64,000 bases of DNA from Brevibacillus agri (GTDB taxonomy: Bacteria; Bacillota; Bacilli; Brevibacillales; Brevibacillaceae): contig NZ_CP026363.1 of the NCBI RefSeq assembly GCF_004117055.1, positions 2,968,001-3,032,000 on the forward strand, in the 5' to 3' direction. The notes below the pieces were generated by a model. That model searched no databases and was not told the DNA's origin. It saw only the letters and a list, made by a program, of their open reading frames with translations. Shown here piece after piece: positions 15,877 to 25,466 of this stretch. Position 1 is the stretch's first letter. Each line of letters begins with the position of its first letter. The position numbers were made by a program, and so were the translations under genes.

Positions 15877-18800
15877 ATGGAGCCAATCAACTGCTACCCA
15901 CTGACTCATCCGCAAAAAAGAATCTGGTCAATCGAGCAAATTTATCCCGACACTCCGTTGCACAACATTGGCGGAACTGTCATCATAAAAGGCCCTGTGC
16001 AACTGCCTGCGCTTGAAAAAGCTGTTCATCTGTTTATCGGCAGACATGAAGCGTTGCGACTGCGCGTTTTGAACCGGAAGGGCGAGCCGCAGCAATACGT
16101 GAGTCCGTATGAACCTTTCCCATTGGACTGCCTAGATTTCTCAACTGGCACAGAGCCGCAGCACGACTTTGCCAACTGGGTGCAGGCGGAAGCGAGAAAG
16201 CCGTTCGTCATCGAAAACGAAAGGCTTTTTTATTTTGCCCTGTTTCGCCTCTCGGACCGCGAGCATGGCTACCTGGCCAAGTTCCATCATCTGATCGCCG
16301 ATGGATGGTCGATCAACATCATGACCGACGAGATTCGCGAACGGTACGACAAGCTCGTGCGCACAGAGGCAGCAGACGACCAGCCTGCTCCAAGCTACTT
16401 GGCGTACATCGAGCACGAGCGGGACTACCTTTCGTCGGATCGCTTCTGCAAAAACCGGACGTTTTGGAAGGAGAAATTCCGCGACTTGCCCGACTCGCAT
16501 CTGGAAAAAAGCTCAGACACGCTGCCGGGAAACCGCCTCACGTATGAATGGAGCGCCGAGCTGTCCACCCGGGTAAAAGAGTGGGCCAACGCGAACAACT
16601 GGTCGTTGAACACCGTTTTTGTCGCGGTGTATTTGCTGTATGTCCACAAGTTCACCGGGCGCGCGGATCTCGTGATTGGCACGCCGGTGCTCAATCGGTC
16701 TGGCAAGCAGCAAAAAAGCATGTTTGGCATGTTTACGAGCACGATGCCGTTTCGGTTTTTGGTCGACGATAGCTGCTCGGTTGCGGACATGATCGGACAG
16801 GTCAACCGGGAGCTGCGGGATTGCTTTTTCCATCAACGCTATCCGTATGACTTGCTGATCCAGGATGTGGAGCTGAAGAAAAAGGGCCACCACCAACTGT
16901 TTGATGTGTGCGTCAATTACTACAACACAGCGCTCGATACAACGTGGGACGGCTACGCGGTCGAGAATGTCGAGTTTTACAGCGGGCAGCAGATTTACTC
17001 CATGCAACTGGTCATCAAGGAATGGTCCGATTCCGGTCGCATCAGCATCAGCTTTGACTACAAAACGAACGACTACACAGCGGAGCAAATCCGCGATTTG
17101 TTCGCTCGCCTGACTGCCCTGGCCGGGAAAATCGTGGACAAGCCCGACGAGCCGATCAGGCGGTTGACGCTTTTTTTCGCGGATGAGCGGCAAAAACTGG
17201 TGGAGGCGTATAACCGAACCGATGCGTTTTATCCGCGCGACCAGACGATCTACCAACTGTTCGAAGCGCAGGCAGCCAAAACGCCGGACAAGCTCGCGGT
17301 GCAGCATGGCGAAGCGACTTTGACCTACCGCCAACTGAATGAAAAAGCCAATCAGCTTGCCAGATATTTGCGCGAGCAAGGAGTCGGGCGGGAAACGATT
17401 GTAGGCCTTTTGACCACGCATTCGCTGGAAACGGTGGTCGGGCTGCTCGGCATCGGAAAAGCGGGCGGAGCGTTCATGCCCATCGACCCTGACAATCCTG
17501 CCGAGCGGATTCGCTACCTGCTGCAAAACTCCGGCACCAGGCTTTTGCTGACGAATGTGGACACAGCGGACGAGTGGGACTTCAACGGACAAGTCATCCG
17601 CCTGCCGGACGTCGACTGCACAGCGTATGCATCGTCCAACCTGCAGGCGGAGAGCGAGCCTCAAGACCTGGTCTACCTGATTTATACATCCGGCTCTACC
17701 GGAAAGCCCAAAGGCACGATGATCGAGCATCGCGGGCTGGTCAACTATATTTGCTGGGCCAAAAAAATGTATGTCAAGCAGGACGACGAAGTGTTCCCGC
17801 TCTATTCGTCGTTGGCGTTCGACTTGACGATTACGTCCGTCTTTACCCCGCTCATTAGCGGCGGAACGATTTTGGTTTACAGCCACACAGAAGACGAGTA
17901 CGTGCTGTTCCGCATGATGCGCGAGAACAGAGCGACAGTCGTCAAGCTTACGCCTGCGCATTTGTCGTTGCTGCTGGATCGGGACAACCGGAATTGTTCG
18001 GTGAAACGATTCATCGTCGGCGGGGAAAATTTGAAGGCCAGCCTCGCCAAAGGTATCTATGACAGCTTCGGCGGCAACATCGAAATTTTCAACGAATACG
18101 GGCCGACCGAGACGGTAGTCGGGTGCATGATTCACGCTTATGATCCCGCGACGGACACGCGAGCGGCTGTGCCCATTGGCAAGCCGGCCGACAACGTCCG
18201 CATTTACGTACTGGACAGGCACCTGGCTCCTGTCCCGACCTGCGCCGTCGGGGAAGTGTACATTGCCGGCGACGGGGTGGCGAGAGGGTATTTTCACAAG
18301 GAAGAGCTGACCCGCGAAAAGTTTATCGACAACCCGTTCGCGCCTGGCGAGCGGATGTACAAGACGGGAGACCTCGGCCGATTTTTGCCGGATGGCAAGC
18401 TGGAGTATTTGGGCAGGAGCGACCAGCAAGTCAAGATCAGGGGCTACCGGGTCGAATTGGGAGAAATCGAAAACGGGTTGCTTCAGCACCCGCTCGTAAA
18501 AGAGGCGGTTGTCCTCGTGCGGGAAGACAAGCAGCAACCCGCAATGCTGTGTGCGTATTACGTCGCGGCGGGCGAGATCGACATTTTGGACTGGAAGCAG
18601 CAGTTGGGGCGGCAGTTGCCGGATTACCTTGTCCCGCAATATTTTGTAGAGGTAAAGGAAATTCCGCTCACAGCAAACGGCAAAGTCGATGCGCGCTCCT
18701 TGGCAAAAATCCCTTTGCCGAGTACAGAAAACAGCGAATATGCCGCTTATTCGAGCGAGAAAGAGCAGCAGTTCATCCAGACCGTGGCAGAAGTCCTCGG

Positions 18801-19695
18801 CGTTCGGCAGATCGGCCGGAAGCACAACTTTTACCATATGGGCGGAGACTCGATCAAAGCAATTCAGATTGCTTCCAAGCTGAGCGCCAAAGGCTACCGG
18901 ATCAAAGTCAAAGAGATGCTGTCCCACCCTGTCATGGAAGAGATGGCGCTGCTTGTGGAAGCAGTAGAGCCAACCGTTGTCGAGCAGGGGCTGGCTGAGG
19001 GCAGCATTTTGCCTACGCCGATTGCAGCGTGGTTTTTTGCCCAAGCATTCCCCAAGCCGCAGCATTATCATCAGACCGTCTTCGTGGAAATCAGTCCGGC
19101 GATCACGGCAGACATGCTGGAAAGAGCGCTGTTCAAGCTCGTGGAGCACCACGACAGCTTGCGGATGAACGTCGACGCGCGCGGCGAGCTGTTTTACAAC
19201 AATGACCACCTGCTGGCCCGCTTCAAACTCGAACAGCGCGACTTGACAGGCGTTGCCCCTGCCGAGCGCTACGGCAGGCTGGAGCAAGCGGCGCACGAGC
19301 TGGCGGAGCGCACGGACTTGTCCCGCGACCTTTTGCTGAAAGCGTGCCTGAGTCAGTTGGGGAGCACACGCACTTTGCTGCTGTCTGCCCATCATCTCGC
19401 AGTCGATGGCGTGTCCTGGCGCATCATCCTGGAAGATTTGAACGCGCTGCTCAAGCGAAGCTGCCTCGGACAAGACGCCGCGCTTCCTTTGAAGACGCAT
19501 TCGTATCAAAAATGGGCGGAGGCGTTGGAGCGCTCTGGGCAAAGCGTGGGAGCCAGCTTTCCTTGCTCGATGCCGCGGAGCTTGCGCTGCTCGTCACCGG
19601 GTTCAATCAGACGGCAGGGGAATATCCGCAGCAGTTGCTGGTGCATGAGCGTTTTGCAGCGATCGCCGACAAGCACGCGGACGAGCCTGCGGTGA
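15877..19695 (+). CDS. NRPS starter module: C-A(Asn)-PCP-E (E truncated)
   Basis: Domains: condensation (about residues 5-440; catalytic HHLIADGWS), adenylation (455-945; TSGSTGKPKG and YKTGDL motifs), carrier with Ser 992 in GGDSIKA, then an epimerisation domain that is intact only to about 19545 (HHLAVDGVSW present). The eight-residue specificity pocket reads by eye as DLTKIGEVG, the asparagine code apart from one conservative change. A starter-type C domain plus Asn plus E is the layout that makes N-acyl-D-asparagine caps in colibactin (ClbN), zwittermicin and xenocoumacin. After about 19545 the frame is non-homologous until the stop at 19695. The start at 15877 has GGAGG 11 bases upstream; ATG 15859 is an in-frame alternative. 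Confidence 0.88.
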   Translation: MEPINCYPLTHPQKRIWSIEQIYPDTPLHNIGGTVIIKGPVQLPALEKAVHLFIGRHEALRLRVLNRKGEPQQYVSPYEPFPLDCLDFSTGTEPQHDFANWVQAEARKPFVIENERLFYFALFRLSDREHGYLAKFHHLIADGWSINIMTDEIRERYDKLVRTEAADDQPAPSYLAYIEHERDYLSSDRFCKNRTFWKEKFRDLPDSHLEKSSDTLPGNRLTYEWSAELSTRVKEWANANNWSLNTVFVAVYLLYVHKFTGRADLVIGTPVLNRSGKQQKSMFGMFTSTMPFRFLVDDSCSVADMIGQVNRELRDCFFHQRYPYDLLIQDVELKKKGHHQLFDVCVNYYNTALDTTWDGYAVENVEFYSGQQIYSMQLVIKEWSDSGRISISFDYKTNDYTAEQIRDLFARLTALAGKIVDKPDEPIRRLTLFFADERQKLVEAYNRTDAFYPRDQTIYQLFEAQAAKTPDKLAVQHGEATLTYRQLNEKANQLARYLREQGVGRETIVGLLTTHSLETVVGLLGIGKAGGAFMPIDPDNPAERIRYLLQNSGTRLLLTNVDTADEWDFNGQVIRLPDVDCTAYASSNLQAESEPQDLVYLIYTSGSTGKPKGTMIEHRGLVNYICWAKKMYVKQDDEVFPLYSSLAFDLTITSVFTPLISGGTILVYSHTEDEYVLFRMMRENRATVVKLTPAHLSLLLDRDNRNCSVKRFIVGGENLKASLAKGIYDSFGGNIEIFNEYGPTETVVGCMIHAYDPATDTRAAVPIGKPADNVRIYVLDRHLAPVPTCAVGEVYIAGDGVARGYFHKEELTREKFIDNPFAPGERMYKTGDLGRFLPDGKLEYLGRSDQQVKIRGYRVELGEIENGLLQHPLVKEAVVLVREDKQQPAMLCAYYVAAGEIDILDWKQQLGRQLPDYLVPQYFVEVKEIPLTANGKVDARSLAKIPLPSTENSEYAAYSSEKEQQFIQTVAEVLGVRQIGRKHNFYHMGGDSIKAIQIASKLSAKGYRIKVKEMLSHPVMEEMALLVEAVEPTVVEQGLAEGSILPTPIAAWFFAQAFPKPQHYHQTVFVEISPAITADMLERALFKLVEHHDSLRMNVDARGELFYNNDHLLARFKLEQRDLTGVAPAERYGRLEQAAHELAERTDLSRDLLLKACLSQLGSTRTLLLSAHHLAVDGVSWRIILEDLNALLKRSCLGQDAALPLKTHSYQKWAEALERSGQSVGASFPCSMPRSLRCSSPGSIRRQGNIRSSCWCMSVLQRSPTSTRTSLR

Positions 19696-22600
19696 CGTTC
19701 CAACAGCAAACCATGACGTACCGCGAACTGGATGCGCGGGCCAACCAGCTCGCCCATGCGCTCAAGTCGCATGGCGTCGGACCGGACCAGGTCGTCGCCC
19801 TCATTGCCACCCGTTCGTGTGACATGATCGCCGGACTATTGGCGATCGGAAAAGCAGGCGCCGCGTACTTGCCTGTCGATCCGGGCTTGCCAGCCAACCG
19901 GATCGCCTACATGCTGGACGACAGCCGTGTCCAGGTCATTTTGACCAATACAACCGTAGAGGCAGCAGGCGAGCGACAGGTTGTTGACATGCGCGATTCC
20001 CGCATATCGGCGCAGCCTCAAGCAAGGCTGCCTTTGCAAAACAGCAGCACCGATGTGGCGTACTGCATGTACACCTCGGGCACGACCGGATTTCCCAAAG
20101 GAATTTTGATCGAGCACCGCGCCTTGCTGAATTTCCTTTTCGGCATGACGGAAGTGCTGTCTTTTGGCGAAAAAGAAAAGTTTTTGTCGTTGACGACCAT
20201 TTCTTTCGATATTTTCTGGCTGGAGAGCATCTTGCCGCTGTTGGCGGGGCAGCAGGTGGTCATTGCCGATGAGGACTGCCAGCGAGATGTGCGCATGCTG
20301 GCAAGCCTGGTCCGGCGCGAGGAAATTACCGTGCTGCAAACGACGCCGTCGCGCTTGAAGCTGTTGCTCGCGGAGCCGGAGTTGGCCGGGCAGTTGAGCC
20401 GCTTGCGCTACTTGCTGATCGGCGGCGAAGCGTTGCCGCAAGCGCTGGCAGACGAAGCCGTGCGACTGTTGCCGGCGGGACGGGTGTACAACCTGTACGG
20501 TCCGACCGAAACGACCATTTGGTCCACGCTTCAGCAAGTGACAGACAGCGAGCCTGTCGCCATCGGCAGACCGCTGAAAAATACCCAGGTCTACGTGCTC
20601 GATCAGGAGCTGGTGCCGCAGCCTGTCGGCGTCCCTGGCCTGCTGTATATCGGCGGGCACGGCTTGGCCCGCGGGTATTTGCACAAACCGGAGCTGACAA
20701 GCGAGAAGTTTATCGACAACCCGTTTCGGCCTGGCGAAAAAATGTACGCGACCGGAGACATGGCGAGGTGGACGCGCGAAGGCTTGCTCGAATATTTGGG
20801 ACGAACCGATTTTCAGGTGAAAATACGCGGCTACCGGATCGAGCAAAGCGAAATCGAAAACCAGCTCGAGGCCCATCCCGCCATCGAAAAAGCGGTGGTG
20901 CATGTCCAGCAGGACGCTTTGCGCGAACCTTTGCTTGTCGCTTACTATACTTCGGCAGATGCCGTACCGAACCAGGAGTTGCGCGATTATTTGCGCAAAC
21001 AACTGCCGGAATATATGATCCCGCCATTTTTCATGCGGCTTGCGCAAATTCCGCTCACCATCAACGGCAAAATCGACCGGAAGTCGCTGCCTGCCGTAAC
21101 CGAGGTGGCAGAAGCGCACCAGGAGCTGGTCGGCCCGGGCGACGAGGTGGAAGCGAAGCTGTATGACATTTGGCGCAAAGGATTGCGGCGCGAGTCGATA
21201 AGCGTTCGCGGCAAGTTTTTTGAGTTGGGCGGAAACTCGATTCAGGTGATGCAGCTCGTGTATGAAATCAACCGCCATTTTTCATGCGCCATGCCGTTTA
21301 AGGACTTTATTGAACTGCAAACGATCGAGGCGATTGCGGGATGGATTCGCGCCGCGATCCAGGAAGAGCGCGAGGCGGACTTGCCAGCGCTGACACCGGA
21401 GCCAAGCCGGTTGCATGAACCGTTTCCGTTAACGAATGTGCAAATGGCCTATTATTTGGGCAGAAGCAGCCGCTTCGAGCTGGGCGGAGTCTCGACGCAC
21501 TCGTATCAGGAGGTTGTCACTACACTCGATATCCCGCGCCTGAACGATTGCTTGAATGTGTTGATTCGCAGGCACCCCGCGCTGCGCACGATTTTTTTGC
21601 CGGATGCCCGCCAGCAGATTTTGGCCGAGATCCCCGAGTACGCAATCGAAATTCGCGATTTGCAAGGATGCGAAGCGGAGGAGCAGGCTGCGATCATCGC
21701 AAACGAACGGGAGCGGATGTCCCACGCGACGTTCCGTCCGGAGCAATGGCCGCTTTTTGAAATCAAAGCGTTTCGCTTGACGGAGCAGAAAAGTTTATTG
21801 GGCATCAGCTTCGATCTGCTCATAATGGATGCGTACAGCATGGAAATTTTAGGGAAAGAGCTGCAAGCGCTTTACGCAGGCAAGACGGACGAGCTGGACG
21901 ATCTAGCGATTTCCTTCCGGGATTATATGATCGGCTATGAGCGGCTGAAAAACAGCAAGCTGTATGAGCAAGACAAGGAATATTGGCTGGCGAAGCTGCC
22001 CGATTTTCCGCTGTCCCCGGAAATTCCGTTGCTGGTGCAGCCGTCCCGCGTCCAAAACCCGTACTTCCAAAGAAAGTCGAAGCGATACGCCAAACAAAGC
22101 TGGCCTGCCTTGAAAAAGGCCGCCCAGAAGCGCAATTTGACCCCTTCGGCCGTGTTGTGCGCGGCGTATGCGGAAGTGCTGGCGAACTGGAGCAATCAGC
22201 TCGCCTTTAGTCTCAACTTGACCTTGTTCAATCGGCTGCCGCTGCACCCGGATGTGGAAAAGCTCGTCGGCGACTTTACCTCTGTTGTGCTGGTCGAGGT
22301 GCGGCTAGGTCCGGCGGATACGTTTTGGCAGAAGGCGGGCAACGTACAGCAAGCGCTGATGGAAGCTTTGGCGCACCGTCATTTTGACGGGATTGATGTG
22401 ATGCGAGAAATCGGCAAGCAGCGGGAACTGGGCAACAAAGCGTTGATGCCGATCGTATTTACGAGCGCCTTGTTTGAAAACGAAGACGTTGTCCAGCAGC
22501 AAGCGGCAGACGACGAGCAGCGCATATCGGAACAGGAGAACGATACAAAAGGGATCACGCAAACTTCGCAAGTTTATTTGGACAATCAGGTGGCGCTGCT

Positions 22601-24623
22601 CGACGGGAACATCGTCATCAACTGGGACTACATCAGCGAGTTGTTCGACCCTGTCGTGATTGACACGATGTTTGCCCAGTACCTGGCCCGGATTGATACG
22701 ATTTTGAACGACGAGGCCGAGTTGGAGCTGCCAGCGGTGTCCGCCAGTGACCGAGCCGCGATTGATGCGTACAACGATACGGCCGTGGAGATTCCGAGCA
22801 AAACGCTGCACGGGCTGTTTGAGGAAACGGTGGCGCAAACGCCTTTTGCCGTCGCGATTGAGGATGGCGAGCAGCAGATCACGTACCAGGCGCTGAACGA
22901 GCGCGCCAATAAAGTCGCCAGCTTCTTGCAGGACTGCGGCGTCGGTCCGAGAGACTTGATTGGCGTCATTGCCAAACGGGAAATAACCACCTTCGTCTAT
23001 TTGTTAGCGATTTTAAAAAGCGGCGCTGCCTACGTGCCGATTGATCCCGACTATCCGGCGGAGCGCGTCGACTACATCCGCGGGCACAGCCGCTGCAAGC
23101 TCGTCATAGCGCCTGACTTTTACGAGCGAAACGGGCTGGAGCGTGCTGCGGAAAAGCGCGAGGCTGTCGCGGTGCAGCCGGAGCAGCTCGCCTACGTGAT
23201 CTACACCTCGGGAAGCACGGGCAATCCAAAAGGAGTCATGATTCGGCACGAAGCCGCATGCAATACGATTCAGGATATCAATCAAAAGTTTCAGGTTACC
23301 GCCCGGGATCGCCTGCTGGGCGTATCGTCGCTCTGCTTCGATTTGTCCGTCTACGACATTTTTGGCGCGTTTGCCGCAGGGGCGACGCTCGTGCTGGTCA
23401 AGGACCAAAAGAACATGACCGAGCTTGCCGAGACGATTACAGCGAAAAACATTACGATCTGGAACTCCGTCCCGGCGATTATGGATCGCGTGGTCGCGGA
23501 AAAAAACGAGCGGGGCGGCGAGCAGAAAGATGAGCAGCTTCGCCTGGTCATGCTGAGCGGCGACTGGATTCCGCTTACGCTGCCGCATGCGATCCGCGAG
23601 CGCTTCCCTGCGGCTGAAGTCATCAGCCTGGGCGGCGCTACCGAGGCGTCGATCTGGTCGATTTACTATCCGATTGAAGAGGTAGGCGCTGATTGGAAAA
23701 GCATTTTTTACGGGAAGCCATTAGCCAACCAGCAGTTTTACGTGCTCAACTCGCAGAGAGAGCTTTGCCCGATTGCCGTACCGGGCGAGCTGTACATCGG
23801 AGGACGCGGCGTTGCGGACGGCTATTTGCATGACGATGAGAAGACCGCGCGATCCTTTGTCCACCATCCGCAGCTCGGGTACATCTACAGGACTGGGGAT
23901 TACGGCGTACTGCACCGCCACGGGCAGATGGAATTTTTGGGCAGAAAGGATCAGCAGGTAAAAATTGGTGGATATAGAATTGAATTAGGAGAGATAGAAG
24001 CGCGGCTGCTGCAAATCGAGACGGTGCGAAATGCGGTTGTACTGGTGGCGGGCGATACAGACAAGCGGTTGTATGCGTATCTCGTGCCGGAAAACGAACC
24101 GCAAGAGCGGGACCGTTTTGTCAGCGAGATCAGGACAAGGCTGGCCAAAGCCTTGCCGGATTACATGATACCGTATCATTTTATCGTCGTGGGGCAACTG
24201 CCGCTGACGGCCAACGGAAAAGTAGATGTACAAGCCCTGTTGAAGCAAAAGCCGACTGGCGCGGGTAACGGAACGGCATACGTCGCCCCGCGCAATGAAG
24301 CGGAGGCGCGAATCGTCGCTCTGTTCCAGGAGGTTTTGCAGATGGACCATGTGGGCGTGTTCGACAACTTTTTTGAGCTGGGCATTCATTCGCTGCAGAT
24401 CGGAATGATTCACAGCAGGCTGAAAGACGTGTTTGCCAGGGAAATCCCGATTCTTGCCATGTTTGAGCACGCCAACATCAACGCGCTTGCCGCGTATTTG
24501 ACAGCGGACAACCACGACCTGCCAGACGAAGGGCAGGAGGAGACGATCAACGCCCGCAACCAGGGAAGAGAACGGATCAAGCAAAGAAACGCCAAAAGAA
24601 GGAGGAACTCCGAAAGTGACTAA
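19512..24623 (+). CDS. NRPS: A(Gly)-PCP-Cy-A(Cys)-PCP, 5' end lost by a frame break
   Basis: Homology begins at about 19563 with the linker that normally follows a C domain; the C domain itself is missing. Domains: A1 (19620-21080), PCP1 (Ser codon 21237), heterocyclisation domain (21420-22740, with DLLIMDAYS as the DxxxxD motif in place of HHxxxDG), A2 (22800-24230), PCP2 (24280-24510, GIHSLQ). By eye the A1 code is DILQLGLIW, the glycine code, and the A2 code DLYNMSLIW, a cysteine code. A Gly-thiazoline unit is therefore expected, the same A(Gly)-Cy-A(Cys) layout as ClbJ of colibactin. The ATG at 19512 has no ribosome site, so translation as a separate protein is doubtful. The stop overlaps the next gene. 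Confidence 0.85.
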   Translation: MGGGVGALWAKRGSQLSLLDAAELALLVTGFNQTAGEYPQQLLVHERFAAIADKHADEPAVTFQQQTMTYRELDARANQLAHALKSHGVGPDQVVALIATRSCDMIAGLLAIGKAGAAYLPVDPGLPANRIAYMLDDSRVQVILTNTTVEAAGERQVVDMRDSRISAQPQARLPLQNSSTDVAYCMYTSGTTGFPKGILIEHRALLNFLFGMTEVLSFGEKEKFLSLTTISFDIFWLESILPLLAGQQVVIADEDCQRDVRMLASLVRREEITVLQTTPSRLKLLLAEPELAGQLSRLRYLLIGGEALPQALADEAVRLLPAGRVYNLYGPTETTIWSTLQQVTDSEPVAIGRPLKNTQVYVLDQELVPQPVGVPGLLYIGGHGLARGYLHKPELTSEKFIDNPFRPGEKMYATGDMARWTREGLLEYLGRTDFQVKIRGYRIEQSEIENQLEAHPAIEKAVVHVQQDALREPLLVAYYTSADAVPNQELRDYLRKQLPEYMIPPFFMRLAQIPLTINGKIDRKSLPAVTEVAEAHQELVGPGDEVEAKLYDIWRKGLRRESISVRGKFFELGGNSIQVMQLVYEINRHFSCAMPFKDFIELQTIEAIAGWIRAAIQEEREADLPALTPEPSRLHEPFPLTNVQMAYYLGRSSRFELGGVSTHSYQEVVTTLDIPRLNDCLNVLIRRHPALRTIFLPDARQQILAEIPEYAIEIRDLQGCEAEEQAAIIANERERMSHATFRPEQWPLFEIKAFRLTEQKSLLGISFDLLIMDAYSMEILGKELQALYAGKTDELDDLAISFRDYMIGYERLKNSKLYEQDKEYWLAKLPDFPLSPEIPLLVQPSRVQNPYFQRKSKRYAKQSWPALKKAAQKRNLTPSAVLCAAYAEVLANWSNQLAFSLNLTLFNRLPLHPDVEKLVGDFTSVVLVEVRLGPADTFWQKAGNVQQALMEALAHRHFDGIDVMREIGKQRELGNKALMPIVFTSALFENEDVVQQQAADDEQRISEQENDTKGITQTSQVYLDNQVALLDGNIVINWDYISELFDPVVIDTMFAQYLARIDTILNDEAELELPAVSASDRAAIDAYNDTAVEIPSKTLHGLFEETVAQTPFAVAIEDGEQQITYQALNERANKVASFLQDCGVGPRDLIGVIAKREITTFVYLLAILKSGAAYVPIDPDYPAERVDYIRGHSRCKLVIAPDFYERNGLERAAEKREAVAVQPEQLAYVIYTSGSTGNPKGVMIRHEAACNTIQDINQKFQVTARDRLLGVSSLCFDLSVYDIFGAFAAGATLVLVKDQKNMTELAETITAKNITIWNSVPAIMDRVVAEKNERGGEQKDEQLRLVMLSGDWIPLTLPHAIRERFPAAEVISLGGATEASIWSIYYPIEEVGADWKSIFYGKPLANQQFYVLNSQRELCPIAVPGELYIGGRGVADGYLHDDEKTARSFVHHPQLGYIYRTGDYGVLHRHGQMEFLGRKDQQVKIGGYRIELGEIEARLLQIETVRNAVVLVAGDTDKRLYAYLVPENEPQERDRFVSEIRTRLAKALPDYMIPYHFIVVGQLPLTANGKVDVQALLKQKPTGAGNGTAYVAPRNEAEARIVALFQEVLQMDHVGVFDNFFELGIHSLQIGMIHSRLKDVFAREIPILAMFEHANINALAAYLTADNHDLPDEGQEETINARNQGRERIKQRNAKRRRNSESD

Positions 24624-25428
24624 AGCCGAACTGCTGCAATTTTATACGACGTTTACTCCCAACACCGATCCCGGCGAATACGGCTATCTCTTTTACGAGT
24701 TGCCCCAAGGCCTGTCAGAGCTGTGCCGATTAATCAAGTGCCAATTGATCCATCCCACGATGATAAAAAAAGTGAGGCATGCGCTGACCGACTATACGCG
24801 AAATGAAGACGAGAAATTTTACACGGTCGCAGACATGCTCGACGCGCTGGTCGAACGCAACGCAGACGGTCTCACCTACGACCGCCTGCCAAGCGAGCGG
24901 CTGCTCATTTCTTGCCGCTTCCATTCGTTACTGCTCATTTCCATGCTGCGCTCCCGGGGCATCCCGGTGCGCAGCCGTGTCGGATTCGCCAGCTATTTGT
25001 CCGAGAACGGCCAAAAATACATCGATCACTGGATTTGCGAAGTGTGGGAACAAGCCGAAAAACGGTGGATTCGGGTCGACCCCGATTGGGAGCTTGTTGA
25101 CATTTGCGGCGACGAGTTCCTGATGGCGGGCGATGCATGGCTGATGGCTCGGGACAAAGAAATCAACCCACAGCTTTTCGGGGTGAAAAAATCGTGGGGC
25201 ATGCACTACATCCGCAACAACCTGTGCTACGACTTAAACGCCGTTCTCGGAAACGAGCTGGGCTACTGGGACTATCCTCCGCTTTGCCAAAAAGAGATGG
25301 ACGACCTGGACTGGGAAGAACTGCAACTGCTCGATGAGATTGCTCTCTATTTGCAAGACCCCGATGAAAATTACGCACAACTGCAAGCGTTGTTTTCCGA
25401 GCATGACTTCCTGCATTTCAAAGGATAG
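24616..25428 (+). CDS. Transglutaminase-like protein
   Basis: 270 residues. The central part has the transglutaminase-core pattern with a Cys-His-Asp triad visible by eye: Cys100 in LISCRFHSLL, His138 in DHWICEVW and Asp155 in WIRVDPDWEL. In andrimid biosynthesis a transglutaminase homologue (AdmF) makes an amide between carrier-bound partners, so a similar acyl transfer or amide-forming role is possible here; a peptidase-like role is the alternative. GTG 24616 overlaps the NRPS stop and follows AGGAGG, so the genes are coupled. Confidence 0.8.
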   Translation: MTKAELLQFYTTFTPNTDPGEYGYLFYELPQGLSELCRLIKCQLIHPTMIKKVRHALTDYTRNEDEKFYTVADMLDALVERNADGLTYDRLPSERLLISCRFHSLLLISMLRSRGIPVRSRVGFASYLSENGQKYIDHWICEVWEQAEKRWIRVDPDWELVDICGDEFLMAGDAWLMARDKEINPQLFGVKKSWGMHYIRNNLCYDLNAVLGNELGYWDYPPLCQKEMDDLDWEELQLLDEIALYLQDPDENYAQLQALFSEHDFLHFKG

Positions 25429-25466
25429 GGCAGTTGTTCGATTAAACTCGAAGCGGTGATACGAAG

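Noticed and set aside
16513..19542. Very long minus-strand open frame opposite the first NRPS gene
   Set aside because: No domain, no ribosome site, and its codons mirror the plus-strand NRPS; the same applies to long antisense frames at 5190-7103, 7758-8891, 31353-33029 and 55833-58406.
19540..19565. Programmed ribosomal frameshift joining the two NRPS frames
   Set aside because: No slippery heptamer is seen, and a frameshift would not restore the missing E and C sequence.
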